From: Oscillospiraceae bacterium
Lineage (GTDB): Bacteria > Bacillota > Clostridia > Oscillospirales > Ruminococcaceae
Direction of reading: 5' to 3'
Length of the DNA stretch: 6,322 nt
Assembly (NCBI GenBank): GCA_017451665.1
Contig: JAFTNX010000058.1
Location: 1 to 6,322, forward strand
The stretch's first letter is position 1; each line of letters starts with the position of its first letter. This document shows positions 1 to 6,168 of this stretch, in pieces. The notes under the pieces are model-generated. The model did not search any database. It was not told where the DNA came from and worked only from the letters and a program-made list of their open reading frames with translations. Both the position numbers and the translations under genes were made by a program.

Positions 1-1082
1 ATGACGCATCAAATGCAAAAATCGCTCTTGCACAGCTACCTATGGAGGAATTACAGCTTCAGAATACCTACAAGTTTTTATCGCAGGTAGGAAACTACGC
101 TTTGTCGGTATCTAAAAAAGCCGAGCAGGGCGAAAAGCTCACCACGGAAGAATACAACAATCTGAAAACTCTTTATGATTATTCAAAGGATTTTTCAAGA
201 AGTATGTGGGCGCTTGAAAACCTTACAGAAAGTGGTCAGATTGTGATTACCAACCTTGAGGTAAACACCGACAGCGAAATTCCCGATATAACTGACGGCT
301 TCAAGGAGTTTGAAGAAGGCTTTGAAAACTACCCTGCCCTTATTTATGACGGGCCTTTTTCTGACCACATTTTAGAAAAAACACCTCTTATGCTTGAGGG
401 ACAAAGCGAAATTTCTGAAGAAAATGCCAGAAAATTAGCCTCAAAGGCTTGTAACGTGAATGAAAATCAGCTTCAGTCGGGTGAGCCAGAGGCAGGAAAA
501 ATGCCGTCTTATGTTTTTGACGCAGATGGTGTTAGCGTTGCAGTTACAAAGCGTGGCGGATTTTTAAGCTATATGATTAAAAGCCGTGAAGTGGCCTCAA
601 CTTCAATTTCCACAAGCAAGGCTCTGAATAACGCTGTTGACTATCTTATTTCTCTTGGCATTTCAGGAATGAAAGTCACCTATTACGAAACCTACAACAA
701 TGTTATGACAATAAACTTTGCCTCAAAGCAGGATGACGTTTTGTGTTATACCGACCTTATCAAAGTGTCAGTTGCACTTGATAACGGAGAAATTTTAGGC
801 TTTGACGCAAGGGGCTATATTGTAAATCACACTCTAAGGGATTTCCCTGACGAAAGAATTTCACAAAAGCAGGCGAAGTCACTTGTTTCACCTCTTCTGA
901 CAATTAAAGAAACACAACTTGCGCTTATTCCTACAAATTCACAGGGAGAAGTTTTGTGCTACGAGTTTCTTTGTGAAAGCGCCGACGGAAACAAAATTCT
1001 CGTTTATATCGGCGTAGAAAGTGGCGAGGAAGAGGACATTTTAATTCTCTATCAGACAGAAAACGGCGTTTTGACAATGTAA
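1..1082 (+). CDS. ypeB: Spore germination protein YpeB, 5'-truncated by the window edge
   Basis: In Bacillus, YpeB is required for the localisation and stability of the cortex-lytic enzyme SleB in the spore, and its gene usually follows sleB. The frame is open from base 3 with no stop, and the codons before the first ATG (base 42) encode AKIALAQLP. This continues into EELQLQNTYKFLSQVGNY, the conserved YpeB segment resembling Bacillus 'LPLSH.EL..TEKFLNQVGD'. The ATG at 42 is therefore an internal methionine and the true start lies upstream. The C-terminal half holds three PepSY-like units, at about bases 410-600, 610-845 and 855-1079; the last includes the family-typical ALIPTN and VLCYEF motifs. 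The N-terminal membrane anchor would be in the missing part. sleB is expected immediately upstream (inference). No terminator follows; rubrerythrin begins 25 bases downstream. The family assignment is confident. Confidence 0.9.
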   Translation, partial: DASNAKIALAQLPMEELQLQNTYKFLSQVGNYALSVSKKAEQGEKLTTEEYNNLKTLYDYSKDFSRSMWALENLTESGQIVITNLEVNTDSEIPDITDGFKEFEEGFENYPALIYDGPFSDHILEKTPLMLEGQSEISEENARKLASKACNVNENQLQSGEPEAGKMPSYVFDADGVSVAVTKRGGFLSYMIKSREVASTSISTSKALNNAVDYLISLGISGMKVTYYETYNNVMTINFASKQDDVLCYTDLIKVSVALDNGEILGFDARGYIVNHTLRDFPDERISQKQAKSLVSPLLTIKETQLALIPTNSQGEVLCYEFLCESADGNKILVYIGVESGEEEDILILYQTENGVLTM

Positions 1083-1107
1083 TACTATTATAAAAGGAGT
1101 AAAAATT

Positions 1108-1725
1108 ATGGCAGTAGAATTTTTAAAATCAGTTACACGTGAAAATCTTATGCGTGCTTTTGCCGGTGAAAGTCAGGCGAGAAACAGATATACCTTTGCA
1201 GCACAGCAGGCTAACAAACAGCAACTTTTTGTAATCGAAAAGCTCTTTGAATTTGTTGCAAATCAGGAAAAAGAACACGCAGAAGTTTTTTACAATCACT
1301 TAAAGCCGTCAGCAGGCGAAACTGTAAACATTCCTGACGCAGGCTATCCTGTTGACATTGCAGATGACATCAAGAAGCTTCTCCGTATGGCTGAACACAA
1401 CGAATACGAAGAAAGCCGTGACGTTTATCCTGCTTTTGCAGAAAAAGCCAAGGAAGAAGGCTATTTTGAGGTTTACAGTTCTTTTTCAAACATTGCTACC
1501 GTTGAAGAAAACCATGGAAAGCGTTTTGGTGTTTTTGCATCTCACCTTGAAAACGGCACACTTTTTTCAAGTGACAAAAAGGAAAACTGGTACTGTATGA
1601 ACTGTGGTTATATTTTTGAAGGCACAACAGCACCACTTTCCTGTCCTTCTTGCAAAAAGCCACAGGGGTATTTCATCAGACTTGAAATGACACCTTGGGG
1701 CGTTAATGAAAACCAGAAAGGATAA
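1108..1725 (+). CDS. rbr: Rubrerythrin (non-haem diiron peroxidase with C-terminal rubredoxin domain)
   Basis: Cytoplasmic NAD(P)H-linked peroxide reductase of anaerobes, which detoxifies H2O2 using a diiron site and a rubredoxin-type Fe(Cys)4 centre. The ferritin-like four-helix domain covers residues 1 to about 147. Probable iron ligands are E21 (GESQARNRY), E54 and H57 (EKEH), E99 and E102 (EYEE, upstream of the YP pair) and E133/H136 (EENH); all the expected positions are filled. The rubredoxin domain is at about 159-192 with C163-x2-C166 and C179-x2-C182. The length of 205 residues is slightly above the usual ~190. The ATG is fixed by AGGAG at 1095-1099, eight bases upstream. eno starts 3 bases after the stop, and its ribosome binding site lies inside the last rbr codons, which suggests co-transcription and translational coupling. 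Pairing with enolase is not a standard arrangement. Family assignment is very secure; the role in peroxide defence is from family knowledge. Confidence 0.95.
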   Translation: MAVEFLKSVTRENLMRAFAGESQARNRYTFAAQQANKQQLFVIEKLFEFVANQEKEHAEVFYNHLKPSAGETVNIPDAGYPVDIADDIKKLLRMAEHNEYEESRDVYPAFAEKAKEEGYFEVYSSFSNIATVEENHGKRFGVFASHLENGTLFSSDKKENWYCMNCGYIFEGTTAPLSCPSCKKPQGYFIRLEMTPWGVNENQKG

Positions 1726-1728
1726 GCT

Positions 1729-3003
1729 ATGCAAAATAAAAGAATTGAAAAAATTACTTCCCGTGAAATTTTAGACAGCAGAGGTAACCCGACAGTTTCA
1801 ACTTCGGTAACTCTGTGCGACGGGACAACTGCAACAGCGTCAGTACCGTCAGGTGCGTCAACAGGTAGTTTTGAGGCATACGAACTTCGTGACAAGGACG
1901 AAAAGCGTTTTGGTGGTCGTGGGGTTATGGGGGCAGTTGAAAACGTTCGAGAAAAAATCGCTCCCGAAATTATCTCCCTCAACACTTCTGACTTGGGCGT
2001 AATCGACAGGGCACTTTTAAAACTTGACGGAACAGACAACCTTTCAAAGCTTGGTGCAAACGCAGTTTTGTCAGTTTCAATGGCAGTAGCAAAAGCAAAT
2101 GCCAAAAGTATGAAAATCCCGCTTTTTCAGTATCTTGGTGGAATTAACGGCACTACCCTGCCTGTGCCGATGATGAACATTTTAAATGGTGGTGCACACG
2201 CCTCAAACAACATTGACATTCAGGAATTTATGATTATGCCGGTGGGATTTAAAACTTTCCGTGAAGGTGTTCAGGCTTGTTGTGAGGTATATCACATTTT
2301 AGGCGGACTTCTTATGGGGTGTAATCTTTCTAAGAATGTGGGCGACGAGGGTGGCTATGCACCATCACTTGACAGCGAGGAAGACGCAATTCTCCTGATA
2401 ATTGAGGCTATCAAAAAAGCAGGCTACAACACCGACCAGATTAAGCTGGCACTTGACGTAGCATCAGGTGAATGGCAACACGGTGGTGGCTATATTATGC
2501 CAAAAAGCCAAAAGGCTTTTACAAGCGATGAGCTTATTTCTCATTGGGAAAAGCTCTGTGAAAAGTACCCGATTATTTCAATTGAAGACCCTATCGGCGA
2601 AAACGACTTTGAGGGTTGGGGAATGCTAACAAAGCGTATGGGAAAATCTGTTCAGCTTGTGGGAGATGACTTTTTCGTTACAAATCCTGCACGCCTGAAA
2701 AAAGGTATCAACGAGGGCTGTGCTAACGCAATTTTAGTTAAAGTAAATCAGATTGGAACTCTCACAGAGGCATTCAAGGCTGTAAATCTTGCAAAAAGAC
2801 ACGGCTATAACACAATTATTTCCCACAGAAGTGGCGAAACTGAGGATACCACAATCGCCGATATTGCAGTAGGTCTTAACGCAGGTCAGATAAAAACAGG
2901 TGCGCCTTGCAGGTCGGAAAGAACAGCAAAATACAACAGACTTATGATGATTGAGGACTGTCTCGGAAAAAATTCACACTACTTTAAAATCAAGGGCAGA
3001 TAA
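1729..3003 (+). CDS. eno: Enolase (2-phosphoglycerate dehydratase), divergent form
   Basis: Glycolytic enzyme converting 2-phosphoglycerate to phosphoenolpyruvate in the cytoplasm, Mg2+-dependent. The 424 residues are close to the usual ~430. The N-terminal domain has REILDSRGNPT and the mobile loop SGASTG (41-46). The barrel domain has H157 (GGAHA), E166 (QEF), catalytic E207 (GDEGG), Mg ligands D243, E286 and D313, catalytic base K338 (VKVNQIGT), H366 (SHRSGETED) and K389 (QIKTG). All catalytic residues are present, so an active enzyme is expected. Several stretches are atypical for bacteria: ALDVASGEW in place of the usual ALDAASSEF, SIEDPIGENDFEGW, and TGAPCRSER, which resembles eukaryotic and archaeal enolases more than the common bacterial TGSLSRSDR or similar. 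AAAGGA at 1717-1722 lies in the end of rbr, six bases before the ATG. It may be a second enolase paralogue or a lineage-specific form; this window cannot decide. Confidence 0.94.
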   Translation: MQNKRIEKITSREILDSRGNPTVSTSVTLCDGTTATASVPSGASTGSFEAYELRDKDEKRFGGRGVMGAVENVREKIAPEIISLNTSDLGVIDRALLKLDGTDNLSKLGANAVLSVSMAVAKANAKSMKIPLFQYLGGINGTTLPVPMMNILNGGAHASNNIDIQEFMIMPVGFKTFREGVQACCEVYHILGGLLMGCNLSKNVGDEGGYAPSLDSEEDAILLIIEAIKKAGYNTDQIKLALDVASGEWQHGGGYIMPKSQKAFTSDELISHWEKLCEKYPIISIEDPIGENDFEGWGMLTKRMGKSVQLVGDDFFVTNPARLKKGINEGCANAILVKVNQIGTLTEAFKAVNLAKRHGYNTIISHRSGETEDTTIADIAVGLNAGQIKTGAPCRSERTAKYNRLMMIEDCLGKNSHYFKIKGR

Positions 3004-3015
3004 TTTCTGTCCTTT
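2992..3015 (+). terminator. Possible weak Rho-independent terminator overlapping the eno stop
   Basis: Arms 2992-3000 (AAGGGCAGA) and 3006-3014 (TCTGTCCTT) pair over 9 bp with one G-T wobble and a 5-base loop that contains the TAA stop codon. The T run is only three bases (3013-3015) and is part of the stem, so termination may be inefficient. It sits between eno and the separate abfA promoter, where a terminator would be expected. Confidence 0.35.
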
Positions 3016-3027
3016 ACATATTGTTAA

Positions 3028-3057
3028 TTGACTTATTATGCAAAACTGTGGTATAGT
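3028..3057 (+). promoter_or_regulatory. Sigma-A-type promoter of abfA
   Basis: A -35 element TTGACT (3028-3033, 5 of 6 to consensus) and a -10 element TATAGT (3052-3057, 5 of 6) are separated by 18 bases. The predicted start at about 3064 leaves a short leader of about 27 bases holding AAAGGA (3078-3083), seven bases before the abfA ATG. I saw no convincing cre site or AraR-type operator, so the source of any sugar control is not visible. Confidence 0.65.
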
Positions 3058-3090
3058 ATGATAAAGGTTTTCTTATGAAAGGACGATACT

Positions 3091-4560
3091 ATGAAACAGT
3101 TTAAAATGCTTATTAACGCAAGCGACAAAATCGGTCACATCAATCCTGAAATCTACGGACATTTTTCTGAACATTTAGGAAGATGTATCTACAACGGAAT
3201 TTACGTTGGCGAGGATTCAAAAATTCCTAACATTCACGGAATAAGAAAAGACGTAGTTGAAGCATTCAAAAATATTAAAATGCCTGTTTTAAGATGGCCG
3301 GGTGGCTGTTTTGCAGACGAATATCACTGGAAAGACGGCATTGGTGACAAAGCACAGCGTAAAAAGATGATTAACACAAACTGGGGTGGCGTTGTTGAGG
3401 ATAATTCCTTTGGAACACACGAATTCTTTGAGCTTTGTGAGCTTGTTGGCTGTGAGCCTTATATCGCTGGAAACGTAGGAAGCGGCACAGTTCAGGAGCT
3501 TTCCGAATGGGTTGAATATATGACCTTTGACGGGGTTTCACCTATGGCTGAACTGAGAGGTAAAAACGGAAGAGAAAAGCCTTGGAAACTGAAATATTTA
3601 GGTATCGGCAACGAAAACTGGGGCTGTGGTGGAAATATGCGTCCTGAATTTTATGCTGACGTTTATAAGCAGTTCCAGAGTTTTTGTAAAAACTATTCAG
3701 GAAACGACCTTTTTAAAATTGCCTGTGGGCCAAGTGGCGACGACTACAACTGGACAGAGGTTATGATGAAGAATGTGAAGGACTATCATATGAAGGGACT
3801 TTCACTTCACTTCTACTATGTTCCTGACTGGAATAACAAGGGCTTTGCTACTGAATTTGACGAAAATGATTACTACACAATTCTTTCAACTGCTAACAGA
3901 ATTGAAACTCTTATCAAGGGACATACCGAGATTATGAACAGATACGACCCTGAGAATAAAATCGGTCTTATCGTTGACGAGTGGGGCTGTTGGTATGACG
4001 TTGAAAAGGGTACAAATCCAGGATTTTTATATCAGCAGAATACTATGCGTGACGCTATTGTGGCAGCTTTGTCACTTAACATCTTCAACCGTCATTCAAA
4101 GCGTGTAATTATGGCTAATCTTGCACAGGTTGTCAATGTTTTGCAGGCTGTTATTCTTACAGACGGCGAAAAAATGCTTTTAACACCTACATACCACGTT
4201 TTTGACCTTTATAAGGAGCATCAGAATGGCGACTGCGTATACTGTTACACCGATAACGAAAATCTCTGTGACGGTAAGAATGTGCCTATGATTTCAAGCT
4301 CTGCATCTGTAAAGGACGGAGTTATGACAATCACACTTGCGAATGCATCACTTAACGACGAAGCTGAAATTTCCTGCGACATCTGTAACTTTGACGCTAA
4401 GGAAGTAACTGCAAGAATTCTCGCAGACGATGTTCACGCATATAACGACTTTGACGCACCTGAAAACGTTAAAATCAAGCCATACACAGCTACTCTTGAA
4501 AACGGCAAGTTAAAGGTAAACCTCCCTGCTTGCAGCGTTGTGGAAATTACATTAAAATAA
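3091..4560 (+). CDS. abfA: Intracellular alpha-L-arabinofuranosidase, glycoside hydrolase family 51
   Basis: Retaining exo-enzyme that removes terminal alpha-L-arabinofuranosyl groups from imported arabinan or arabinoxylan oligosaccharides. The 489 residues are near the usual ~500 for bacterial GH51. The (beta/alpha)8 barrel follows a short N-terminal strand and carries INPEIYGHFSEHLG (17-30), RWPGGCFADEYHW (68-80), the acid/base E175 in GIGNENWG, SLHFYY (238-243) and the nucleophile E297 in DEWGCWY. Clan GH-A places the two glutamates at the ends of strands 4 and 7, which fits. A C-terminal beta-sandwich domain (from about 385) ends in the typical LPACSVVEITL. There is no signal peptide, so it acts in the cytoplasm after oligosaccharide uptake. 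It stands alone between its own promoter and a strong terminator, with no transporter or arabinose pathway gene in view. The symbol follows the family name; substrate preference is inferred. The RWPGGC variant differs from RYPGGN of the Geobacillus-type enzymes, suggesting another GH51 subgroup. Confidence 0.93.
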   Translation: MKQFKMLINASDKIGHINPEIYGHFSEHLGRCIYNGIYVGEDSKIPNIHGIRKDVVEAFKNIKMPVLRWPGGCFADEYHWKDGIGDKAQRKKMINTNWGGVVEDNSFGTHEFFELCELVGCEPYIAGNVGSGTVQELSEWVEYMTFDGVSPMAELRGKNGREKPWKLKYLGIGNENWGCGGNMRPEFYADVYKQFQSFCKNYSGNDLFKIACGPSGDDYNWTEVMMKNVKDYHMKGLSLHFYYVPDWNNKGFATEFDENDYYTILSTANRIETLIKGHTEIMNRYDPENKIGLIVDEWGCWYDVEKGTNPGFLYQQNTMRDAIVAALSLNIFNRHSKRVIMANLAQVVNVLQAVILTDGEKMLLTPTYHVFDLYKEHQNGDCVYCYTDNENLCDGKNVPMISSSASVKDGVMTITLANASLNDEAEISCDICNFDAKEVTARILADDVHAYNDFDAPENVKIKPYTATLENGKLKVNLPACSVVEITLK

Positions 4561-4567
4561 AAAAATG

Positions 4568-4595
4568 CCCGTAATCTTTAAGATTACGGGTTTTT
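4568..4595. terminator. Bidirectional Rho-independent terminator between convergent abfA and sigF
   Basis: Arms 4568-4577 (CCCGTAATCT) and 4581-4590 (AGATTACGGG) form a perfect 10-bp stem with a three-base loop. TTTTT follows on the + strand (4591-4595). On the - strand the stem is followed, after CA, by the complement of the A run at 4558-4565, giving a T run. It therefore fits termination of both abfA and the spoIIA operon. It lies 7 bases after the abfA stop codon and 7 bases beyond the sigF stop codon. Confidence 0.9.
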
Positions 4596-4597
4596 GT

Positions 4598-5257
4598 TTA
4601 TACTGTCAGCTGTTGTCGCATTATTGACAACAGCTTTTTTTCACGCCTTGACACCTGCACCTGCGTCATATCAAGAGTTTTTGCAACCTCCATCTGGGTT
4701 TTGTCCTTAAAATAGCGAAGATAAATAAGCCGTCTGTCCCTGACATCAAGGGCTTCAAGAAGCTGACTTATTGACAAGGAATTTGTTATTTCCTCGTCAG
4801 GCGAAACGGTAGGAATGTCAATTTCCCCACCCCCCTCATCGTCAGACTCAGTTAAACTAAGTGGTGGCAGAGAAACATTCAGTGCCTCAATAACATCTTC
4901 CTTTTCAAGGGACGACAGCTGTGAAAGCTCATTTATGGTAGGCTCACGACCTTCCGTAACAAAAAAGCTGTCACGGAGTTTTGCTATGCGAAGTGAGTTT
5001 TCCTTGACACTCCTTGAAACCCTCACAGTGCCTCCGTCACGAAAAAGCCTTTTGATTTCCCCTAAAATAACGGGTACAGCGTAGGTTGATAGCTTGACAC
5101 CTCTTTCTTCATCAAAGGCGTTGCAGGCCTTTACAAGCCCCACACAGCCTGCGCTGTATAAATCATCATAGTCAATTCCCTTGCCACGAAAACGGTTTGC
5201 ACAAAGGTGAACAAGTCCCAGATTTTTTTCACAAAGCTGATTTTTATTAGTTTCCAT
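4598..5257 (-). CDS. sigF: RNA polymerase sigma-F factor (forespore, early), short N-terminus
   Basis: First compartment-specific sigma factor of sporulation; directs forespore genes after release from SpoIIAB. Also called spoIIAC. Region 2 lies at about residues 10-83, with DYDDLYSAGCVGLVKA, FD, LSTYAVPVILGEI and the RDGGTVRVSRS segment that leads into region 3, characteristic of the sigma-F/G/B group. Region 3 is at about 84-130, followed by an acidic linker (DDEGGGE, 139-145). Region 4 is at about 160-215 with LIYLRYFKDKTQMEVA and the helix-turn-helix MTQVQVSRREKK. At 219 residues it is about 35 shorter than Bacillus SigF (255), and the gap is N-terminal: the region 1.2 segment is absent. 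The start cannot move upstream because an in-frame TGA (the spoIIAB stop) lies 27 bases before it. AAAGGA at about 5265-5270 supports this ATG. It is the last gene of the operon and ends beside a shared terminator. Confidence 0.93.
   Translation of the reverse strand: METNKNQLCEKNLGLVHLCANRFRGKGIDYDDLYSAGCVGLVKACNAFDEERGVKLSTYAVPVILGEIKRLFRDGGTVRVSRSVKENSLRIAKLRDSFFVTEGREPTINELSQLSSLEKEDVIEALNVSLPPLSLTESDDEGGGEIDIPTVSPDEEITNSLSISQLLEALDVRDRRLIYLRYFKDKTQMEVAKTLDMTQVQVSRREKKLLSIMRQQLTV
4608..4641 (+). terminator. Second + strand terminator inside the sigF 3' end
   Basis: Arms 4608-4617 (AGCTGTTGTC) and 4626-4635 (GACAACAGCT) form a perfect 10-bp stem with an 8-base loop, followed on the + strand by six T residues (4636-4641). 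It has the form of an intrinsic terminator, but the DNA also encodes the last residues of SigF on the - strand. It probably acts as a back-up stop for transcripts that read through the abfA terminator into the spoIIA operon (inference). On the - strand it would be a hairpin in sigF mRNA without a T run after it. Confidence 0.65.
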
Positions 5258-5284
5258 AGGCTGTTTCCTTTCAAAAAATATGTA

Positions 5285-5734
5285 TCAGCCTTTTTCTTTG
5301 AGCCTTTTCACCATTGTGACGGTAGTGCCTTTCCCCGTTGCACTTTTTACCGACAGCTTGTCCATAAAGCTTTCCATAATTGAAAAACCAAGCCCTGCCC
5401 TTTCCTCGTCAGCACCCGTTGTAAAAAGTGGCTCTCTTGCCTTTTCAACGTCCTCAATTCCACAGCCTCTGTCCTTTATGGAAATGTAAACTATTCTGTC
5501 CTTGTAAATTCGCCCTTCGAGAATTACACTGCCACTTTTGTCCTTGTATCCGTGAACAATTGCGTTTGTAACTGCCTCGCTGACAGCAGTTTTTATGTCG
5601 GAAATATCCTCAACTGTGGGATTTAACTGTGCTAAAAATCCACTTACAACCATTCGTGACAGCATTTCATTCTGCGACAGCGCCGGAAACTGAATTTTCA
5701 TTTTGTTTTGAATATCCTTGTTTACAAGCTTCAA
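5285..5734 (-). CDS. spoIIAB: Anti-sigma-F factor / serine kinase SpoIIAB, TTG start
   Basis: Dimeric GHKL-fold protein that binds sigma-F with ATP and phosphorylates SpoIIAA. Visible motifs are ALSQNE (18-23), contact residue R27, the N box SEAVTNAIVHGY with catalytic E53 and Mg-binding N57, the G1 box DRGCGI (88-93), the PLFTT segment (102-106), the glycine-rich ERAGLGFSIME lid region (111-121) and the final GTTVTM (136-141). E53 and N57 correspond to E46 and N50 of the Bacillus protein. The 149 residues compare with 146 in B. subtilis. The chosen start is TTG at 5734 because GGAGGTG lies seven bases upstream; an ATG at 5701 (residue 12) is possible but has only a poorly spaced AGGA. With the TTG start the gene overlaps spoIIAA by 68 bases. 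sigF follows after 27 bases. Confidence 0.93.
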   Translation of the reverse strand: MKLVNKDIQNKMKIQFPALSQNEMLSRMVVSGFLAQLNPTVEDISDIKTAVSEAVTNAIVHGYKDKSGSVILEGRIYKDRIVYISIKDRGCGIEDVEKAREPLFTTGADEERAGLGFSIMESFMDKLSVKSATGKGTTVTMVKRLKEKG

Positions 5735-6095
5735 GCTTTTTCACCTCCGTTTTGATTTTTTCGCCATCTTCAATGACTTTTTCCTTGCAGTTTATAATCC
5801 TTGCAAGCTTGCCTATTCCCGAAATCATCATAACCTTTTTTATAGGTGGTGGTGGGTTCAGTATAACAACCTTACCTTCCCTTTCGCTCATAATCTTATA
5901 ACGCCCCATAACAAGACCTATGCCTGACGAGTCCATAAAGGTTACTCCCGAAAAATCAAGCTCTAAAAATCTCGGCTCACGTCTTTTGATTTCACTGTCA
6001 ATGCGAAATCTTATTTCTTTTGCTGTGTGGTGGTCAAGCTCGCCCTGAATGTAAACCGTCAGAGTTTCTTTGTAAAATACAAAGCCTGCACTCAT
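5667..6095 (-). CDS. spoIIAA: Anti-anti-sigma-F factor SpoIIAA (STAS domain)
   Basis: Partner switch of the sigma-F pathway: when unphosphorylated it displaces sigma-F from SpoIIAB. The STAS domain covers about residues 1-110, with the highly conserved GELDHHTAKEIR (18-29) and the phosphorylation motif MDSSGIG, in which S57 matches Bacillus S58. GRYK (64-67), GKVVILNP and the SGIGKLARII helix near residues 92-101 follow the family. The start is the ATG at 6095, set by a perfect AAGGAGG seven bases upstream; the frame is open 28 codons further but without such support. The product is 142 residues, against 117 in B. subtilis. The excess is a C-terminal lysine- and polar-rich tail from about residue 112 that overlaps the spoIIAB start. 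It is the first gene of the spoIIA operon; no dacF-like gene is seen in the short upstream stretch available. Confidence 0.93.
   Translation of the reverse strand: MSAGFVFYKETLTVYIQGELDHHTAKEIRFRIDSEIKRREPRFLELDFSGVTFMDSSGIGLVMGRYKIMSEREGKVVILNPPPPIKKVMMISGIGKLARIINCKEKVIEDGEKIKTEVKKLEACKQGYSKQNENSVSGAVAE
5742..5748 (-). promoter_or_regulatory. Shine-Dalgarno of spoIIAB, inside spoIIAA
   Basis: On the - strand the bases read GGAGGTG, a full match to the anti-Shine-Dalgarno core, with seven bases to the TTG at 5734. It lies in the spoIIAA reading frame (encoding part of TEVKK). It is the main reason for preferring the TTG start of spoIIAB over the later ATG. Confidence 0.75.
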
Positions 6096-6102
6096 TTTTA
6101 AA

Positions 6103-6109
6103 CCTCCTT
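6103..6109 (-). promoter_or_regulatory. Shine-Dalgarno of spoIIAA
   Basis: AAGGAGG on the - strand, seven bases before the ATG at 6095. It decides the start, since the frame stays open to an ATG at 6179 that lies inside the upstream terminator hairpin. Confidence 0.85.
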
Positions 6110-6125
6110 TTTGTTTTCTATTAAA

Positions 6126-6159
6126 ATAATAACAGCCTCCCGACGTGAAAATTGTCGAA
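6126..6159 (-). promoter_or_regulatory. Putative spoIIA promoter with a Spo0A box
   Basis: Bases 6153-6159 read TGTCGAA on the + strand (TTCGACA on the - strand), an exact match to the Spo0A box TGNCGAA. A -10-like TATTAT lies at 6131-6126 on the - strand, giving a predicted start near 6119 and placing the box at about -40 to -34, as at Spo0A-activated sigma-A promoters such as spoIIG. There is no good -35 hexamer, which also fits activation. A sigma-H alternative was considered but its -10 would fall too close to the ribosome binding site. The box is seen directly; the promoter assignment is inference. Confidence 0.45.
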
Positions 6160-6168
6160 AGACTGCAT

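Noticed and set aside
1071..1094. Perfect TTGACA at 1071-1076 before TATTAT/TATAAA, as a promoter for rbr
   Set aside because: The spacers are only 9 to 12 bases, too short for a sigma-A promoter, and the hexamer is within the last ypeB codons.
1352..1600. 82-codon frame inside rbr on the same strand
   Set aside because: Out-of-frame shadow of the rubrerythrin gene, with no ribosome binding site or recognisable motif.
1608..2105. Long open frame on the - strand opposite rbr and eno (165 codons)
   Set aside because: It overlaps two genes with clear family motifs, resembles no protein I know and lacks a ribosome binding site; it is a shadow frame.
3054..3091. Inverted repeat TAGTAT / ATACTA around the abfA leader as an operator or switch
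   Set aside because: The arms are only 6 bp, AT-rich and 26 bases apart, which is expected by chance in such DNA.
4815..5084. Open frame on the + strand opposite sigF, and similar frames opposite spoIIAB and spoIIAA (5280-5489, 5629-5901, 5718-5927)
   Set aside because: Low-complexity serine- or phenylalanine-rich translations antisense to well-conserved genes; no start signals.
6113..6140. Sigma-H-like promoter upstream of spoIIAA (GGGAGGCTG and ATAGAAAAC)
   Set aside because: Both elements deviate at key positions, and the start would fall on the ribosome binding site.
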